A stretch of DNA of 64,000 nucleotides. Origin: Dendrocalamus latiflorus. Lineage: Eukaryota > Streptophyta > Magnoliopsida > Poales > Poaceae. The notes under the pieces were generated by a model, which saw only the letters and a list, made by a program, of their open reading frames with translations, was not told the origin of the DNA and did not search any database. Position numbers and translations under genes: made by a program. The stretch's first letter is position 1; every line of letters begins with the position of its first letter. Location: the NCBI GenBank assembly GCA_017311315.1, contig CM029672.1, positions 10,706,463-10,770,462 of the forward strand. The letters run 5' to 3'. Shown here piece after piece: positions 21,597-33,747 of this stretch.

Positions 21597-22528
21597 GCAT
21601 GTTGCAACTTCTTGTATCATATTGATGCAAATGCTGTGCCAGGCCAAAGTAAAATGTTAGCATTCCAATTTCATGATGAGTGCTTTAACTTTTAAAGGAT
21701 TCTGATTCCTGCACTGTTGAAAGGCTAGTCTGTTCCCCCAACAACTGATGGTCGAAATATACTGTAAGAAGATACCATCTGAAACTGAAACCCCAAGAGA
21801 CAGAGCCGCAACGCAAGCACCTGTCATGTTTTGGACTGCCATCGCCGAATCATTTGCAGAAATGTCAAAGATCTAACGTCACAATTACAAAATTGGCAAC
21901 CACATCAGGCTCTTGTCAGTTGGGAGGCAGAGATTGTCATGCAAATTAACCATTGCCGATCTCATTCGTTCGCTGATTAGTCCCTATTCATAGTACCCAA
22001 CAGGTGGTATCAACACATCGTTTTTTAGCACACAGTACAAAGTGATGATCAGCAGCAAGTTGCATCCATCAGCCTGTGACCTGCAACCATATCCATCGAG
22101 GCAGCGCTGCACAAAACCGGAGCAAGAGTTAGACGGTCCGTCGCGTCAGAGCACCACAAATATATTTGTTTGCGCAATCAAGAGTGAAACTTTTAACTGC
22201 CGTCAGTTTCGGCTACAGAGGAGTTACGGCAACGCTGACTTAACTTGTAGGGGATTAGGTATCATTATATTATGTCATCTCAGCACAAGTTGGCATAGTG
22301 CATGATTTGAACTATCACTGCTTATGAGCAGTGTCAACAATGACATGGCAACAGATCATGCAATTACATCTCGAGATCTCATTGCAAATTATCCAGAGCT
22401 AGGCAGATTCAATGGATCTCCGAGCACACCACCGCACTCTAATGCAGGAGTTTGGAAGCCAAGATAATAATCTCATTCCAAACTATATATGGTAGCAGCA
22501 CGAGGGAGTTGAAAATATGATTACATAC
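21597..22528. other. Non-coding flank downstream of the E2 exon
   Basis: No family motif was found. A weak candidate last exon of the E2 fragment is mentioned under that entry. Nothing else stands out. Confidence 0.4.
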
Positions 22529-22614
22529 TTATTATAGGCCTGAATGTCGTTCTGGAACAAGTGAGCAGCCTCTGGGTTTGCTGGACTTGAGGGGTTTGGA
22601 TCAGTCAAAAGTGA
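22529..22614 (-). pseudogene. Orphan exon of a ubiquitin-conjugating enzyme (E2, RAD6-like)
   Basis: On the minus strand a 86-bp exon, with acceptor CTACAG and donor GTATGT, encodes SLLTDPNPSSPANPEAAHLF followed by QNDIQAYN. This is the conserved C-terminal part of the E2 fold (compare the DPNP-SPAN-EAA-LF pattern of RAD6-type E2 enzymes), which carry ubiquitin as a thioester. The catalytic-Cys exon is not found upstream; 300 bp away a solo LTR begins. A possible terminal exon lies near 22109-22055 (acceptor TTTGTGCAG) but its peptide is not conserved. It may be a gene fragment, or a gene whose other exons are out of view. Confidence 0.65.
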
Positions 22615-22919
22615 CTGTAGAAGAACAAAACGTAATTGATCAATGGTACATTTGAACAGCACAATACAGAGAAGCTCATGAATTTCAGAAATACAAAGTG
22701 AAATCAGTAAGCTTACATGCTACATAGCATATTAGCATGTCCCTACGCAAGCAAGCAAGAATTGTATCGTTATTGTACGCGTGAATGTGCCGAGAGATAT
22801 ATACTGAACATTGTCATTCACCTTCTTTTACCAAATCAATTTAGGCAATGACATTCTTGTATAAAAAATTCAGAACACAGGCTTTCCCTTTCCAGATCAT
22901 CATGAAAGAATCGTCAGTT

Positions 22920-23646
22920 TGTTAGAAATTGGCCCATTTAATTACGACCCATTTCCTTAATTCCAAAGAATTGAAAAACCGATTTATAAGGTGGAGTCCT
23001 CACCACTCCTTGAATATGGATAGAGATGGTATGAAGAGAGTTCTGTCTAGTCACACACGCGCACACGCACATGCGCGCGCGTATTCGCGTATTTTCGCGT
23101 GAAAATCGCGTGACTTGTGACCGTGCCGTGATGTGGCGCGCCACTTGGCAGACCAAGTCCATCTTTACTTTTTGCTAAACTCTGCACCACTCTCTCTCTC
23201 TGTGTTTGAATGAGATTCAAACGTTTGAATTTGAGGCTTTATTGGGGTTTTGATGATAGACAGTTACTAATGGATAAATGGCTGGTTGAATGTGTTAGTT
23301 ACCAGTGGGTAATTGGTTGTTTTAATCATGTCAGTTATCAGTCTGTCTATATATACCTGGAGACGTCCAGAGTGTAAAGAAGAATCCTACTGCCTCCATT
23401 TTTTTCTTCTCTGCGATTTTGTGCTCGAGTACTGTGCTGTCTGAACCTCGTCGACCTTTCTTCCCGGTGTGCACCTGGAAGGAGGGAGAGCGGCTATCTC
23501 TGAACCGTTGCCGCAGAGAGTACCTGCACGGGGGCGGCAATAAGGTTTCTGGGCAGCGCATCTGCGCGACCGCTCACTGCACTGCGTCATCTACGTTCTG
23601 CACTGCGTCAAGCCTGCGCGGCTTCCTGTTCTTCATCAGGCTAACA
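22920..23646 (+). mobile_element. Copia-type solo LTR
   Basis: Starts TGTTAGAAATTGGCCC and ends ATCAGGCTAACA; the ends form the perfect inverted pair TGTTAG/CTAACA. CTATATATACCTGG at about 23346 is a good TATA region. There is no primer-binding site or internal coding after it. Flanking pentamers (CAGTT, AGTAA) do not match, so the insertion may be rearranged. Confidence 0.75.
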
Positions 23647-23948
23647 AGTAAGTCGTTCGCGCGCATGTTCGACGTCTTGGTTACTATATTCTTTCTTGAG
23701 TATATTCTGAAGTATGATGAGTAGCCTGCTGTTAGTTGTGAGTTTTGCATCATTAGTTTATTGTTTTTGTCTCCTAATAAAACTTGGAATTAAAATATTG
23801 CCTTACTTTACAACACAGTTAACCCCAATCATTAATGGATACACATTACAACAGAGAGATATCGAGAACTTGGAGGGAAATTCTGAAAGCATGTTTAGAC
23901 AATCTAGACATAGAAACTGTGGGAAAACTCTATTAAATAAAGCATGTC

Positions 23949-25287
23949 TGTAACACCCCATTTTTGGGGCTAATAAAAATTTTGTGGCTAAATTCAAAAT
24001 TTAGAGTTTGAGTTCAAATTTGTTTTCAAATTAGTTTGAAATTCAAAACTTCTAAAAAATTTCAAACTCTTTCGGCCTCTTGGCCCATTTTTCCTCGGCC
24101 TTCTCCTCCCGCGCCCAGCGGCCTGCTCCAGCCCAGCCTAGCTTCTCCTTCCCCATCCTCTTTCCCCTACTCCTGCCGCACTCCCTCTGTGATGCCCATA
24201 CCTGGTTCCGCCCTCGGTCCGTCCGTCCTCCCCAGCCTAGCTCCGCCCTACCCCGCCTAGGTTTCCCCCTCCTCTGCTTCTCCCTCCGCCGCGCGTCACC
24301 CACCCTCAGCGCGCCCGTGGCTGACCTGGCCCCGTCGTTCCCGGCCAGCTGTTGCCTCACCTCCTCTCCCGCTCGTGCTGTCTGTGCGCTTAGCTCCGCC
24401 CCTCCCCTAGCCCTGCCACCTTCGGCCTCCGCGCCCGCCCCTGTGCTTCCACAATGGCTGCCGTGCAGCCATTAAGGGAGTGTTTGGTTTCTTGCTTTAG
24501 GATGGATGGAATGGGGCGGCCCCGTTAGAATCACTGTTTGGATGGGAGTCACAGAGAGGCAGGGGCAGCCACCACCGAATATTCGCTCAGATTCGGGGGC
24601 GCCCCCGTCCCCCGAAATCCAGCGGATGGCGCTGCCCCAGCGCTCGCCCGCAGCAGCGCGCTGCTTTTCCCGCGCGAGCGCTCCCGCCTCGCGCCGCTTT
24701 TCCCGCGCGCGCTCCCGCCTGCGCCTGGCTTTCTCCACGCGCCGCTCCCGCCTCGCCTCCTTCTCCACGCGCCGCTCCCGCCTGCGCCTGGCTTTCTCCA
24801 CGCGCCGCTCCCGCCTCGCCTCCTTCTCCACGCGCCGCTCCCGCCTGCGCCTGGCTTTCTCCACGCGCCGCTCCCGCCTCGCCCGCCGAACTCACGCGCG
24901 CGCTCCCGCCGAACTCCCGTACGCGCGCGCTTCCTGCTCGGCGTCTCGGCGACCGGTGGCGACCAGCTCCCCCACGCGCGCTCCCGCCGAGCTCCCCCAC
25001 GCTCAATGTGTCCATATTCATCCATCCAAATAAAAACTGGGGCGGCCTCGTCCTTCACTCATCCTTTGCACCAAACAAAAAAAGGGGCTCGCCCCATCCA
25101 TTCAATCAAACAGCGACAGGGGCCACCTCGTCCCAGAAAACAGGGATGACCCCATCCCATCCCACTTTGCCTCAAAACCAAACGCATCCTAAGGCATCAA
25201 CAGCTCCCTCTTCCCTCCCCTGGCTATTTAAAGCCCGGGCCGTGCTTCCCCGATCCCCACCTCGCTCCCCATCACCTCCCCTCTGTC
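23949..25287 (+). repeat. Start of a long chromovirus-type LTR, carrying a nested MITE
   Basis: Starts TGTAACACCCCATTTTTGGG, the usual opening of Tekay/Del-like LTRs, and continues into C-rich GCCCAGC-type sequence. It is interrupted by a MITE at 24476-25189 and cut off at about 25287 where hAT sequence begins. TATTTAAAGCCCGGG at about 25226 may be its TATA box. The end is not seen. Confidence 0.6.
24476..25189. mobile_element. PIF/Harbinger-like MITE with internal 63-bp tandem repeat
   Basis: Flanked by TAA on both sides (24473-24475 and 25190-25192). The ends GGGAGTGTTTGGTTT and, read inward, GGATGCGTTTGGTTT form terminal inverted repeats of the PIF type. It is 714 bp with no transposase. 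The GC-rich middle holds a 63-bp unit repeated about 2.5 times (24728-24885), itself made of two ~30-bp halves containing CCACGCGCCGCTCCCGCC. Confidence 0.78.
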
Positions 25288-26532
25288 CAGGGGCGGAGAT
25301 GGGCCTCGGGCCGGTTGGGCAACGGCCCGAGGCCCAGAAAAAATTGCAGTGCAAAATTTTAGTAATTATACCCCAAAAAAATTGTATAGCAGTTGGACCC
25401 GAGGCTTATTGGGTGGCCTGACACTATTTTCTGCCGGCCCGAGCAGTTCCATTCGTCGTGACTCGCGAGAACGCCCCCGCGGCCCACACGTCCCCGCGGC
25501 CCATCACACGCGGCCTACCCTAACCGGCTGCGCGGAGGCGCCCCTCGGCCTCATGAGCCGCCTCCAGCCACCAGCCGCATCTGCATCTCTGCGACTCCGC
25601 CCGCGACGAGCCGCCCCTAGCCCCCCACCGCCGCCCGTGAGCCCGTGACGCCACCCCCGCCTCGGCGGCGTCGGTGCCTCCTCTCCGCCTCGGCCCGCGG
25701 CGGCGCGGCACCGCCCCCCGCCTCGGCACCTCCTCTCCACTTCGACGCCGCGGCACCGCCCCCCTCGCCTCCTCTCCGCCGAGCCTGCCGGCCGCCTCGG
25801 TGCCTCCTATCCGCGACTCCGCCGTCGCCTCCTCAACGGATCTCCGCCTCAGCTGGCACCTCCTTGTCTTTGATTCGTCTGGTACTCTGGTGTGATCTCC
25901 ACCGGCCGCCGCGGCACCGCCCTCGGCCCCCCCCGCCTACTCTCCGCCGAGCCCGCTGACCGCCTCGGTGCCTCTCTCCGCGACTCCACCGTCGCCTCCT
26001 CTTCGTCTGGTGTGATCTCCGCCAGCGCCACTGCTCACCGCCGTCCGCCGGTGCTGGCTCTCCCGGTGAGCTTCTGTGACTGTGAATTGTGATTGACTGT
26101 TCATTGTTCATACAGATTGTTCATTGTTCCCGGTGAGATTCATGCAGATTGTTCATTGTTCAATGTTCATTGTTGATTTGTTGTCACTTGTGAGTAATTC
26201 AATAATCAGTATGATTGTCAATTGTCACTGTATCTGTAATCTGTATGAATGGCTGATTGTTCATCAGTTCATTGTTGATTTGTTGTCTGTTCAGTTCAGT
26301 GATATGATTTGAAGTCTGTGATAAATGATAGTGTTTTAGTGTAGTATGTTTATCAGACTAGCAATCTATTAACTTGCTATTTAAAATTTTGAAATACTAG
26401 AATTAAAAATACATGATGAAGAGGACCAAGACATTGGCATCTTATTTTCCATCGCAATCCAATTCCAATCAAACTCCAGAAGCAATAGGAACTGGAGGTA
26501 GTAACACCCCACAAAACAATCGCAATCGGTAG
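25288..26532 (+). mobile_element. 5' terminal part of a TTF-type hAT element
   Basis: Starts CAGGGGCGGAGATGGGCC, a hAT-type terminus of the family whose plant members begin CAGGGGCGGA. A GC-rich leader follows, with a GTGAGC donor near 26065, then AT-rich intron-like sequence to the coding start at 26413. The element is cut off at about 26525 by a tandem repeat. Confidence 0.6.
26413..26532 (+). pseudogene. N-terminal fragment of a hAT transposase (TTF-type)
   Basis: From ATG 26413 the frame reads MMKRTKTLASYFPSQSN and then SNQTPEAIGTGGSN before a stop at 26530-26532, just inside the tandem repeat. Plant TTF-type hAT transposases typically open with a short basic segment followed by FF/YF and a Ser/Asn-rich linker, as here. 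Everything after is missing. The C-terminal counterpart of this family occurs at 4207-5427, though not necessarily from the same copy. Confidence 0.5.
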
Positions 26533-26700
26533 TCGTAGACTTGCGGTTGATAGTTGTAGGTTTCACGATCGGTAGTCGAAGACTTTGCGTTTGGTAGTTG
26601 TAGACTTCGTGATCGGTAGTCGTAGGCTTTGCGATCGATAGTCGTAGACTTTGCAATCGGTTATCGTAAGCTTCACGGTCAGTACTCGTAGACTTCGAGT
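26523..26700. repeat. 22-bp tandem repeat array
   Basis: About eight units of 22 bp with consensus GATCGGTAGTCGTAGACTTYGC, many substitutions between units. It interrupts the hAT fragment and leads into LTR-like sequence. Confidence 0.85.
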
Positions 26701-27724
26701 GCTTCAATTCTTGTATTCTTCGAGTACCTCGTACATTGGTGTCTGATGGACTGGCGGTCTGATCGATCTGTGCATGACAGTTAGACTGGTCTTACTGGGT
26801 GGTCTGAGGTTGAGTTTTGGAGAACGTAGAAATTAAGGTCATGGATGATCTAGTTCGTGTTTATTGATGGTTAAAGGTATGGTTTGCGTGTGTGGAGTAA
26901 TGTCAGTCAAGTTGGAAAGAACTTGTGCTGGAGAGAAAGTTCTTTCGTCGTTGCATGTGTAGGTTGGGCGTGGAGACGATCATGGTTGGTGGGGAGAAGG
27001 ACTGGGACTAGGAGGGGGAAATCTGAGGTCCAGACGGTCAAAGATGTCACGAGGTGGTTAGGCGTATGCTAGAGCACATGGAGTTCAAAGGTGAATGATG
27101 TGTAGAGAAGCTACGGGAGGTGCGGTCCTAGAGGCTTCGATACGTGATGAGCTAGAAGACGTTATGGAAGGTATCTATAACTTGGAAGGTTTAGATATTT
27201 TAGAAAACCCATGTTTGAAAGGGTTTTGGGTCCCTTGATTTTCGAAATCGGTTAAGATTTCATGTCCGAGTTGACAAGGACGCGGTTTGGGCGCTAGCAC
27301 ATAAAAGCAAGGAGAGGTTAGCAGTTAACCAAGGATTTGAGGTGGCTTTTGAGGAGAAAGCTTTGAGAGTTTTTGTGCTAGGATTTTAGGGGTGCCGTGA
27401 GGGCACTTTGTAGCCACAGAACATGATTCAGAAATAAAAGATTAGATCTATTCTAAAACAATTAGTCTACATCGGCGGCGTGTTTTCTAGGCGTCATTTT
27501 CAACTCGTTCTCGTTACGAGCAGAGTAGTTCATGGTGCTTGATCGCTCGTCGAGTCGCCCACTCGATCATTGCCAACAACATCGGTGTTGAAGCGTTCAA
27601 GCAGAGAAAGATTATGACTACGTGCAAAGGGGTCGAGCAAGCAGTCAAGTAAGCTGTCGAACACCGAGCGGTCGAAACTTTCATCAAGCATTAAGAGATT
27701 TGAAAAAGTGGGTACAATCATTTA
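26701..27724. other. LTR-like non-coding sequence
   Basis: No gene. Around 27410-27450 the phrase CCACAGAACATGATTCAGAA followed by ATAAAAG resembles the R-region and polyadenylation area of a plant LTR, but I could not fix either end. The stretch runs up to MULE-type subterminal repeats. Confidence 0.4.
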
Positions 27725-27975
27725 CCTCTTCTGATTGCCCAACCGGTGTGTGACTTTTTGACTTGTCGCTCTACCGTTGAGCGACTATAACTAGTTGCTC
27801 AATAGTTGGGTGACTAAGACTAGTCGTTCAACCGGTGGAGGGCTTAGACACTTGGTGCACAATTGTTGGGCGACTAACCCAACAGTAGAGCGACAGAGGG
27901 TTGTTAGTGTAAAATAAAAAAACAACAGATATATTACATCAATTCAGAATAAAAATAGATTATTTAAAAAATTCC
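27725..27975 (-). mobile_element. Single terminus of a third MULE, related to MULE2
   Basis: Read on the minus strand the end is GGAATTTTTTAAATAATC followed by a run resembling the first 70 bases of MULE2's terminal repeat, then repeated GTTGGGCGACTA-type motifs (27740-27895), as in the MULE2 subterminal regions. No opposite end or matching 9-mer (AACTTCTAG) was found, so the rest is deleted or outside the window. Confidence 0.6.
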
Positions 27976-29035
27976 AACTTCTAGTTACTTACGCATCACT
28001 TGCTTGTCCAAGTATTCTGCATACTTTTCCTAATTCCATTCCAGCTTGTTACCTAGTCTGGAAGTATGCAGCAAGTAATATGGAAAATGAGTTTTTTTTA
28101 TATAGAAAGAATACTGAAAATGAGATTTGTTTGTCCAGGTCACCAAGAAACTAACTAAGGCCACAAAGGTCAGTGCATGTGTGTGAGTATGAATGATCAC
28201 AGGATTAGTGCTAGCTTGGTACATAAATTTGGGTTTCATTTACGTGTGACAGTAAATTTGAGGCTGACTAAACCGAAGTTTGCAGAGAATTCTAGCACAT
28301 GTCACATTAGTTTTTAAATACTCCTTTCAATCAAGCAATTCTTTTGTAGGTTTCAGATTCAGTTCAGCAGAAGCTGGTATTAGGTTTTCTTTCACAACAC
28401 AAGTAGCAGGCAGTTCTGGTTTTCACTTTTCAGGGGTTATTCTGGATCATATTTTGTTCAGTTGTTCTTATCTCCCCTTTTGGTTATTAGGGAGTCCTAT
28501 ATTGTCTTGAACCTGTGGAAGATTATGTTGGGCTTTTAACAAGAAATAAAAAAATGGCCTGAAGTGGACCGGAACCCCTGACGTAAAAACAGCTGGGCCC
28601 AAAATGAGCGAATGGAGTGGACAGTGTGGGCTGAGCTGGGCTAGGCCTGCGTGATGTAGTTGGCTAAAGTAGGATGGGATAGCTGGGCTTTAATTGGGCT
28701 TCTAGTTTCAGATAGCAAATAGCAACTCATGTGAATGTCTCAGGATTTACAAGTAACCTCCATAGGATTCACACAACACAGAGACTAGTGATTTAAAACA
28801 TCATCACAAGTTCACAACAAAGAAATAACACAATCTTGCATTGATAATTCAATCAGGGATATATTCGCCTGAGGATTCAATCTATCCGAGTAGACCGTAC
28901 GTGCCATCTAGCAAGCCCTTCTAATAACTTACACGGATTTACAAATTGATCAAATACACCACGCATGTGCAAGTGAATCTTGTGATGCCAAGAAAGCAAG
29001 CACTTCTAATAAAGGCAGGACAGAATCTGCGTACG
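27976..29035. other. Intergenic, 3' flank of LecRK
   Basis: No gene found. The part nearest 29035 is the presumed 3' UTR of the lectin receptor kinase on the minus strand. A GGGCT-rich stretch at 28590-28700 resembles LTR leader sequence but has no identifiable ends. Confidence 0.4.
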
Positions 29036-31069
29036 TCATCTTCCAACTGAGATGTCGGGTGTCCTCGAGCCCAAGCTGGTCGACGACGATGGATGCTGCG
29101 TGCCGTACGGGTCGAACCCTTCTTCTCGCATCAGCGTCAGCAAGCTGAAATTCAAGCTCTCCAGCTCCAACTCCGGCAGCGGCATGTCGCCATCGAGGTA
29201 CTGCATGACCTGCCGCATGACAGGCCTCGCGTTGGGGAACGGGTGCGAGCATATCAGCCCGAGCCTAAGCACCAGGCATGCCTCGTCGACATTGTAGCCA
29301 TCTTGCAGCCTTGGATCCACCGTCTCGGTGAGCGATCCTCTCTGCCAATGCTGCAGGACCCAATCGACCAACAATTTCCGGCCACTCTGCACGCTGTTGC
29401 TGATCGGCCTTCGCCCGCAGGTGACCTCGAGAAGGAAGGTGCCGAAGGCGAACACATCCGTGAGAGGGGACGCCTTCCCTGTGCGGGCTAGCTCGGGGGC
29501 TAGGTACCCCATGGTGCCAACCAGACGCGTGGTCTGTGGGTCGGCACCATGATCGTATAGCCTTGCAAGACCAAAGTCACCTAAGCGCCCGTTCATTTCG
29601 CTGTCGAGGAGCACGTTGCTTGCTTTGATGTCTCGATGGATGACAACTTGCTCCCACTTCTCATGGAGGTAGAACAGGCCAGAAGCCACATCTTTGATAA
29701 TTTGGAACCTCCGAGCCCAATCTAAAATGGGTTTGCCCTCTTCGCCGTATAGGTACTTATCAAGGCTACCACTTGACATGTAGTCGTAGACCAGCAGTAG
29801 TTCACCCTTTCGTCGGCAATAACCCAGCAATTGCACGAGGTTGCGGTGCCGAAGGTGACCGATGCTAACAACCTCAGAGATGAACTCCTTCATCCCCTGG
29901 CTCGAATCGTGGGACACCCTCTTCACGGCGACCTCCAGCTTAGACGTCGGAAGCACTCCTTTGTACACCTTCCCAAACCCTCCCATGCCGAGTACGTGCT
30001 TATTCTTGAATCCTTCCGTCGCATTGAATAGATCCTTGTACGAGAACCGGTGCGGCCCGAACTCGGCCTCCCAATCTTCTCTTAACTCAGCATATGCCAG
30101 CTGCCTCCGCACAAGAAGAATGACTGTAATGCATGTAGCCAAGATCACTGCGGCAGTGGCTATTGGCAGAACAATTTCCAAGACCTTTGCTGAAGTCTTA
30201 CGTCCAGAACAAGGCAGCTTGGGCAACTTGGCGATGTTGATGACCGGAGCAGGAGCGTTCATGCGGAAGCTCCAGCCGAGCACACAGTGCCTTGAACCGA
30301 ATGGCCCGGTGGCTGCTGAGAAGCCGATATATGCTTGGTCAGTGAGCACAGACGAGAGATCGGTGGTATTTGAGAGCAGTGGCTTTGCAGGTTTGGCCAC
30401 GTTGACGGGAGCCAAAGTAACGTTGATTTGCTTGGCATCTCCATCGTAGTCCACCCACACTTGCTTCGCCTCGCAGCTAATGAGTGACAGATTTGTCAAG
30501 GCACCAGTTTTGTCGTCGTAGAAGCCAGAGGAGTTGGATATCGAAGAGCAGAGATTGTTGATGTCGATGCCGATGTGGTTGTTGTCAATGTCTTGAAACT
30601 CACTGTTTTGGATGGTGTCAATCTCGATCGCAAAGAGGTGGTCGCTTGCGTTGCCGTTGGTTTGATTGTTGAAGAGGCCCAAGTACTGGGCATTCATCGC
30701 GCCAGCTAAGAAATCCATGCTCGGGGCGATGAAGAAGGCCATGCCATCAGTGCTTACGCCGGGGTAGGCAGAGACGATGCCGAACACGAAGGCGACCGAG
30801 AAGGACTGCACCGTGCCATTGGGCGACTTCTTGAACTGAAACGGAGTTGGGTAGAACGCATGGCCTTTGATATTGGACATGCCGTTTGTCAGCTCAAGGA
30901 GTCCTTCGGGGCTGACCATGGCCTTGCCATCAAGCCTGAGGTTGGTGGCGCCGGCATCGGCGAAGCCGGAGTAGACAAAATGGTCATCGCCGGCGCAGAA
31001 GGATGCAAGGTTAATGATAAGACAGATCAGGAGGAAGATTAGAAGGAAGAACACGGGCAAATGCCCCAT
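29036..31069 (-). CDS. L-type lectin receptor-like kinase, intact and intronless
   Basis: A single 677-residue frame, usual length for the family. A hydrophobic signal peptide covers residues 1-27. The legume-lectin domain follows (about 28-270; [51 protein letters not shown]). One membrane helix lies near 298-322. The cytoplasmic kinase has the glycine loop [12 protein letters not shown], the lysine in [20 protein letters not shown] (an RD kinase), [10 protein letters not shown] and the activation-segment end [16 protein letters not shown]. Such proteins sit in the plasma membrane and act in immunity, ATP sensing or development; the ligand cannot be told here. Start: first ATG before the signal peptide. 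A dead paralogue on the same strand lies at 49.5-56.2 kb. Confidence 0.96.
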   Translation of the reverse strand: MGHLPVFFLLIFLLICLIINLASFCAGDDHFVYSGFADAGATNLRLDGKAMVSPEGLLELTNGMSNIKGHAFYPTPFQFKKSPNGTVQSFSVAFVFGIVSAYPGVSTDGMAFFIAPSMDFLAGAMNAQYLGLFNNQTNGNASDHLFAIEIDTIQNSEFQDIDNNHIGIDINNLCSSISNSSGFYDDKTGALTNLSLISCEAKQVWVDYDGDAKQINVTLAPVNVAKPAKPLLSNTTDLSSVLTDQAYIGFSAATGPFGSRHCVLGWSFRMNAPAPVINIAKLPKLPCSGRKTSAKVLEIVLPIATAAVILATCITVILLVRRQLAYAELREDWEAEFGPHRFSYKDLFNATEGFKNKHVLGMGGFGKVYKGVLPTSKLEVAVKRVSHDSSQGMKEFISEVVSIGHLRHRNLVQLLGYCRRKGELLLVYDYMSSGSLDKYLYGEEGKPILDWARRFQIIKDVASGLFYLHEKWEQVVIHRDIKASNVLLDSEMNGRLGDFGLARLYDHGADPQTTRLVGTMGYLAPELARTGKASPLTDVFAFGTFLLEVTCGRRPISNSVQSGRKLLVDWVLQHWQRGSLTETVDPRLQDGYNVDEACLVLRLGLICSHPFPNARPVMRQVMQYLDGDMPLPELELESLNFSLLTLMREEGFDPYGTQHPSSSTSLGSRTPDISVGR

Positions 31070-33738
31070 CTGAACAGTGATGCAGATGAAAGGTGTTTCT
31101 TAGGCGAAGAACAAAGTGAACAATGACGGAGAGAGAAGGTATTTCTTCGGCCAAACACAGAGTGGTTGTAGGTTGCAATCTGCTATGCACTTTATGATAA
31201 AGGGAAGTGTTACGATTAACCCAAAAAACAATCGAGTGCCGACCAGAGAGGGTAGCTTCTTAGCTACGACGTGGATGACCGATGACTTGCACTGGTGCCT
31301 ACTTTTCCTAATCCATCGTTGTCTGAATGTGATGCACCTACATACAAAGAATGGTCTTTTTGTTTGCGCGTGTTTTCCTAGAAAAAAATATATTCGAGCT
31401 TATCTTTTCAAAAAAAAAAAACTGTTAAATCTTAACATTATGTGTTTTGTTTGTTAAAGCTTACACAAAATAGTTGTCTTCAGAGACCGAACCTGCCTAT
31501 CAATTGGGTCAATTGGGTACACATTATCTTGAGGGTCACTAGTTTTTGTCAGTCCGATCCAAAATTACCCAAAAAAAAAGCATAAAAGTTTGTTCAACTC
31601 AACTTTCCAGAAGAAAACAGACAGCTTGATTTGGACTACATTACTCTTTGAAAAAGCACATAGTGACTAGTAAGACTGTAAGAGGACTATGTCATGATCA
31701 CTATTAGCAAGTTGAATGGAAGAATCCAAGAACAGATAATTAAGTAGCACGGTAGAGGGACTACGTAGAGATTAGATCGAAATGCTCGAGACTCTGTGCA
31801 CTCGATCTTATCCTAAGTAGACTGCAGACTCACCAACGCCATGTGACAACTGATGCAAGTTTATAAAAGAGCAAGTTGTACGCACATGCGTCGACTTGTC
31901 GAGGTCATGAACCTGGAAGGAGAATTGAACATGAGTAGTTGTCACAGTCGTAGCAACACCAGCTGCAAGGTTTCAGGCATTCATATTCTCTCGCATCAGT
32001 ACAAATGGTGTATTTGATGTTGTTTGGCCCGTTTGCGCGGTTTGGCTGTGTTTTGGATGGCTAATTTAAAATTCAGGAAATTTTTGAGCACCCTAGACCA
32101 CCGAACTTTGATAGAACAGTTTTCATACCATTTGAATGGCATTTCAGTGGATACAAATACAGCATTTTCATTGCGAGCGTGCCTCGTAGTGAGGTCCTCT
32201 TCAGGGGTATCAATAGTCCATTTCATCCGTAAAAAGCGAGCCCTTTTTTATGATCCAACCCGGTTGTATTTGAGGGGTCCTTCTATCTGCAGGTCTATGC
32301 TGTTCTTATCCGCTTTCATAGTCAGTCATAATTGTTTTGGAGGTGCCGTGAAATGCCGTGCTTGACCTATGGCTGCTTATTGCGCTGCAGTCGGTTTCCC
32401 TTGGTCGCACTGACTGACTTTTATGCTATGTTTTAAAGTGACATGGTTTTTATCGAAATGATATTGCACTGGTTGTTAGTTTTTCTTAGATATTTAATTA
32501 AAAAATAAACAAAAAAAGGGGAAAAAATGAAAAAAAACATCAGTATATCTTCATGAATAATGCAAAGGAAAAAGAGAGAGAGAGAAAAAAAAAGCCGTGT
32601 TAAGGAGCCAACATGTTTCAAACGGCTTCGACTTCTGGCCATCGCTCTTTGTAATGGGGCCTTAGTTGGTGCTTGCCTTTGCATTTTAAAATTAAATGGA
32701 ACCAGCTTGCATGTCCTTGTTATTATACACGTTATAGAACTAGCTTGGTAATTTTTTTTAAGCGACTGAGTTCATGTATTCTGAAGGAGGTTATTCGGAT
32801 GGAAACATCAGACAACGTGTGATTATGTCAGGAACTTCTGCTTGGGAGATACATATAATATTCTGTATAACATAGATATAGGTCTAACATTCAGGATATG
32901 CGATTATTCCAGGTACATTATGCAATTGTTTAGTTCACCTACAAGTTGGTTTCTTTGATGTCAGGAATGCAAATCCAGTCAGTCTACTCCTGAGAAATGG
33001 CTTTGTAGGCACGAAGGTGACTGATATATATACACTCTTCCATGGCACTCCTGGCAATCCCAACTAAGTTCTAATGAAATTAACTGCGTATTTCTCATAT
33101 ATGGCATCATCTGCATGACTTTAACGGTATCTGCATTTAGTTTGAGCATATCAGTATCGCTAGGCACTGCATGCCGTTTCCTGCAGTATTCCACTGTTGG
33201 AAGCTTGAGCATCGAGGTGTCACCTCCTTTATAAAAAGAATAATTGGGCCTGGCCATCCTCTGTGCATTGTGGCATTTCCTGACAATAATAGCCTTTGAG
33301 GTTCTGTTTGTTTATCAAGAATCTAAACCCCCAAACATTACACAACTCGCATGCAGTACTCATAAAGTACTGGTTAACACTTGAGTTTCAAACAAGTACC
33401 AAGCCTGAACATTATACTTTCGGGATTTAAAAGAAGAACATGACGCAGATACAGACAAGACAAAACACTTTTCAGTTATTTGCATGGAAAGAGCTATTCA
33501 TTCGTATTAAATATTATCATATAAACTCTAATATCATTATGTCTATATTTACTATCCATAAAAAACAGTGCTACTATTTTATTTAATTATATGTAGATCT
33601 ACATCTTACATCTGATCTATACAAACTTAAAGTAAAGATATTTTCGAAAGACCGAGAAAAAAGAAACATTGCATGCCAGACCGAATGGTATGGCTGCCAA
33701 GATCTCGTGTGAAATGGATATATTATTTGTTATACTGA
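31070..33738. other. Intergenic, upstream of LecRK; no gene seen
   Basis: About 2.7 kb, AT-rich. The first few hundred bases are the presumed LecRK promoter (minus strand). Small open frames at 31116-31457 and 32024-32365 have no family motif and I do not support them as genes. Confidence 0.5.
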
Positions 33739-33747
33739 TGAGAAAGA

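Noticed and set aside
24472..25149. Several overlapping 130-200-codon frames
   Set aside because: Produced by the 63-bp GC-rich repeat of a MITE; open on all frames for lack of AT-rich stops.
29093..30449. Antisense frames of 130-195 codons opposite the LecRK
   Set aside because: Shadows of a conserved kinase/lectin coding sequence.
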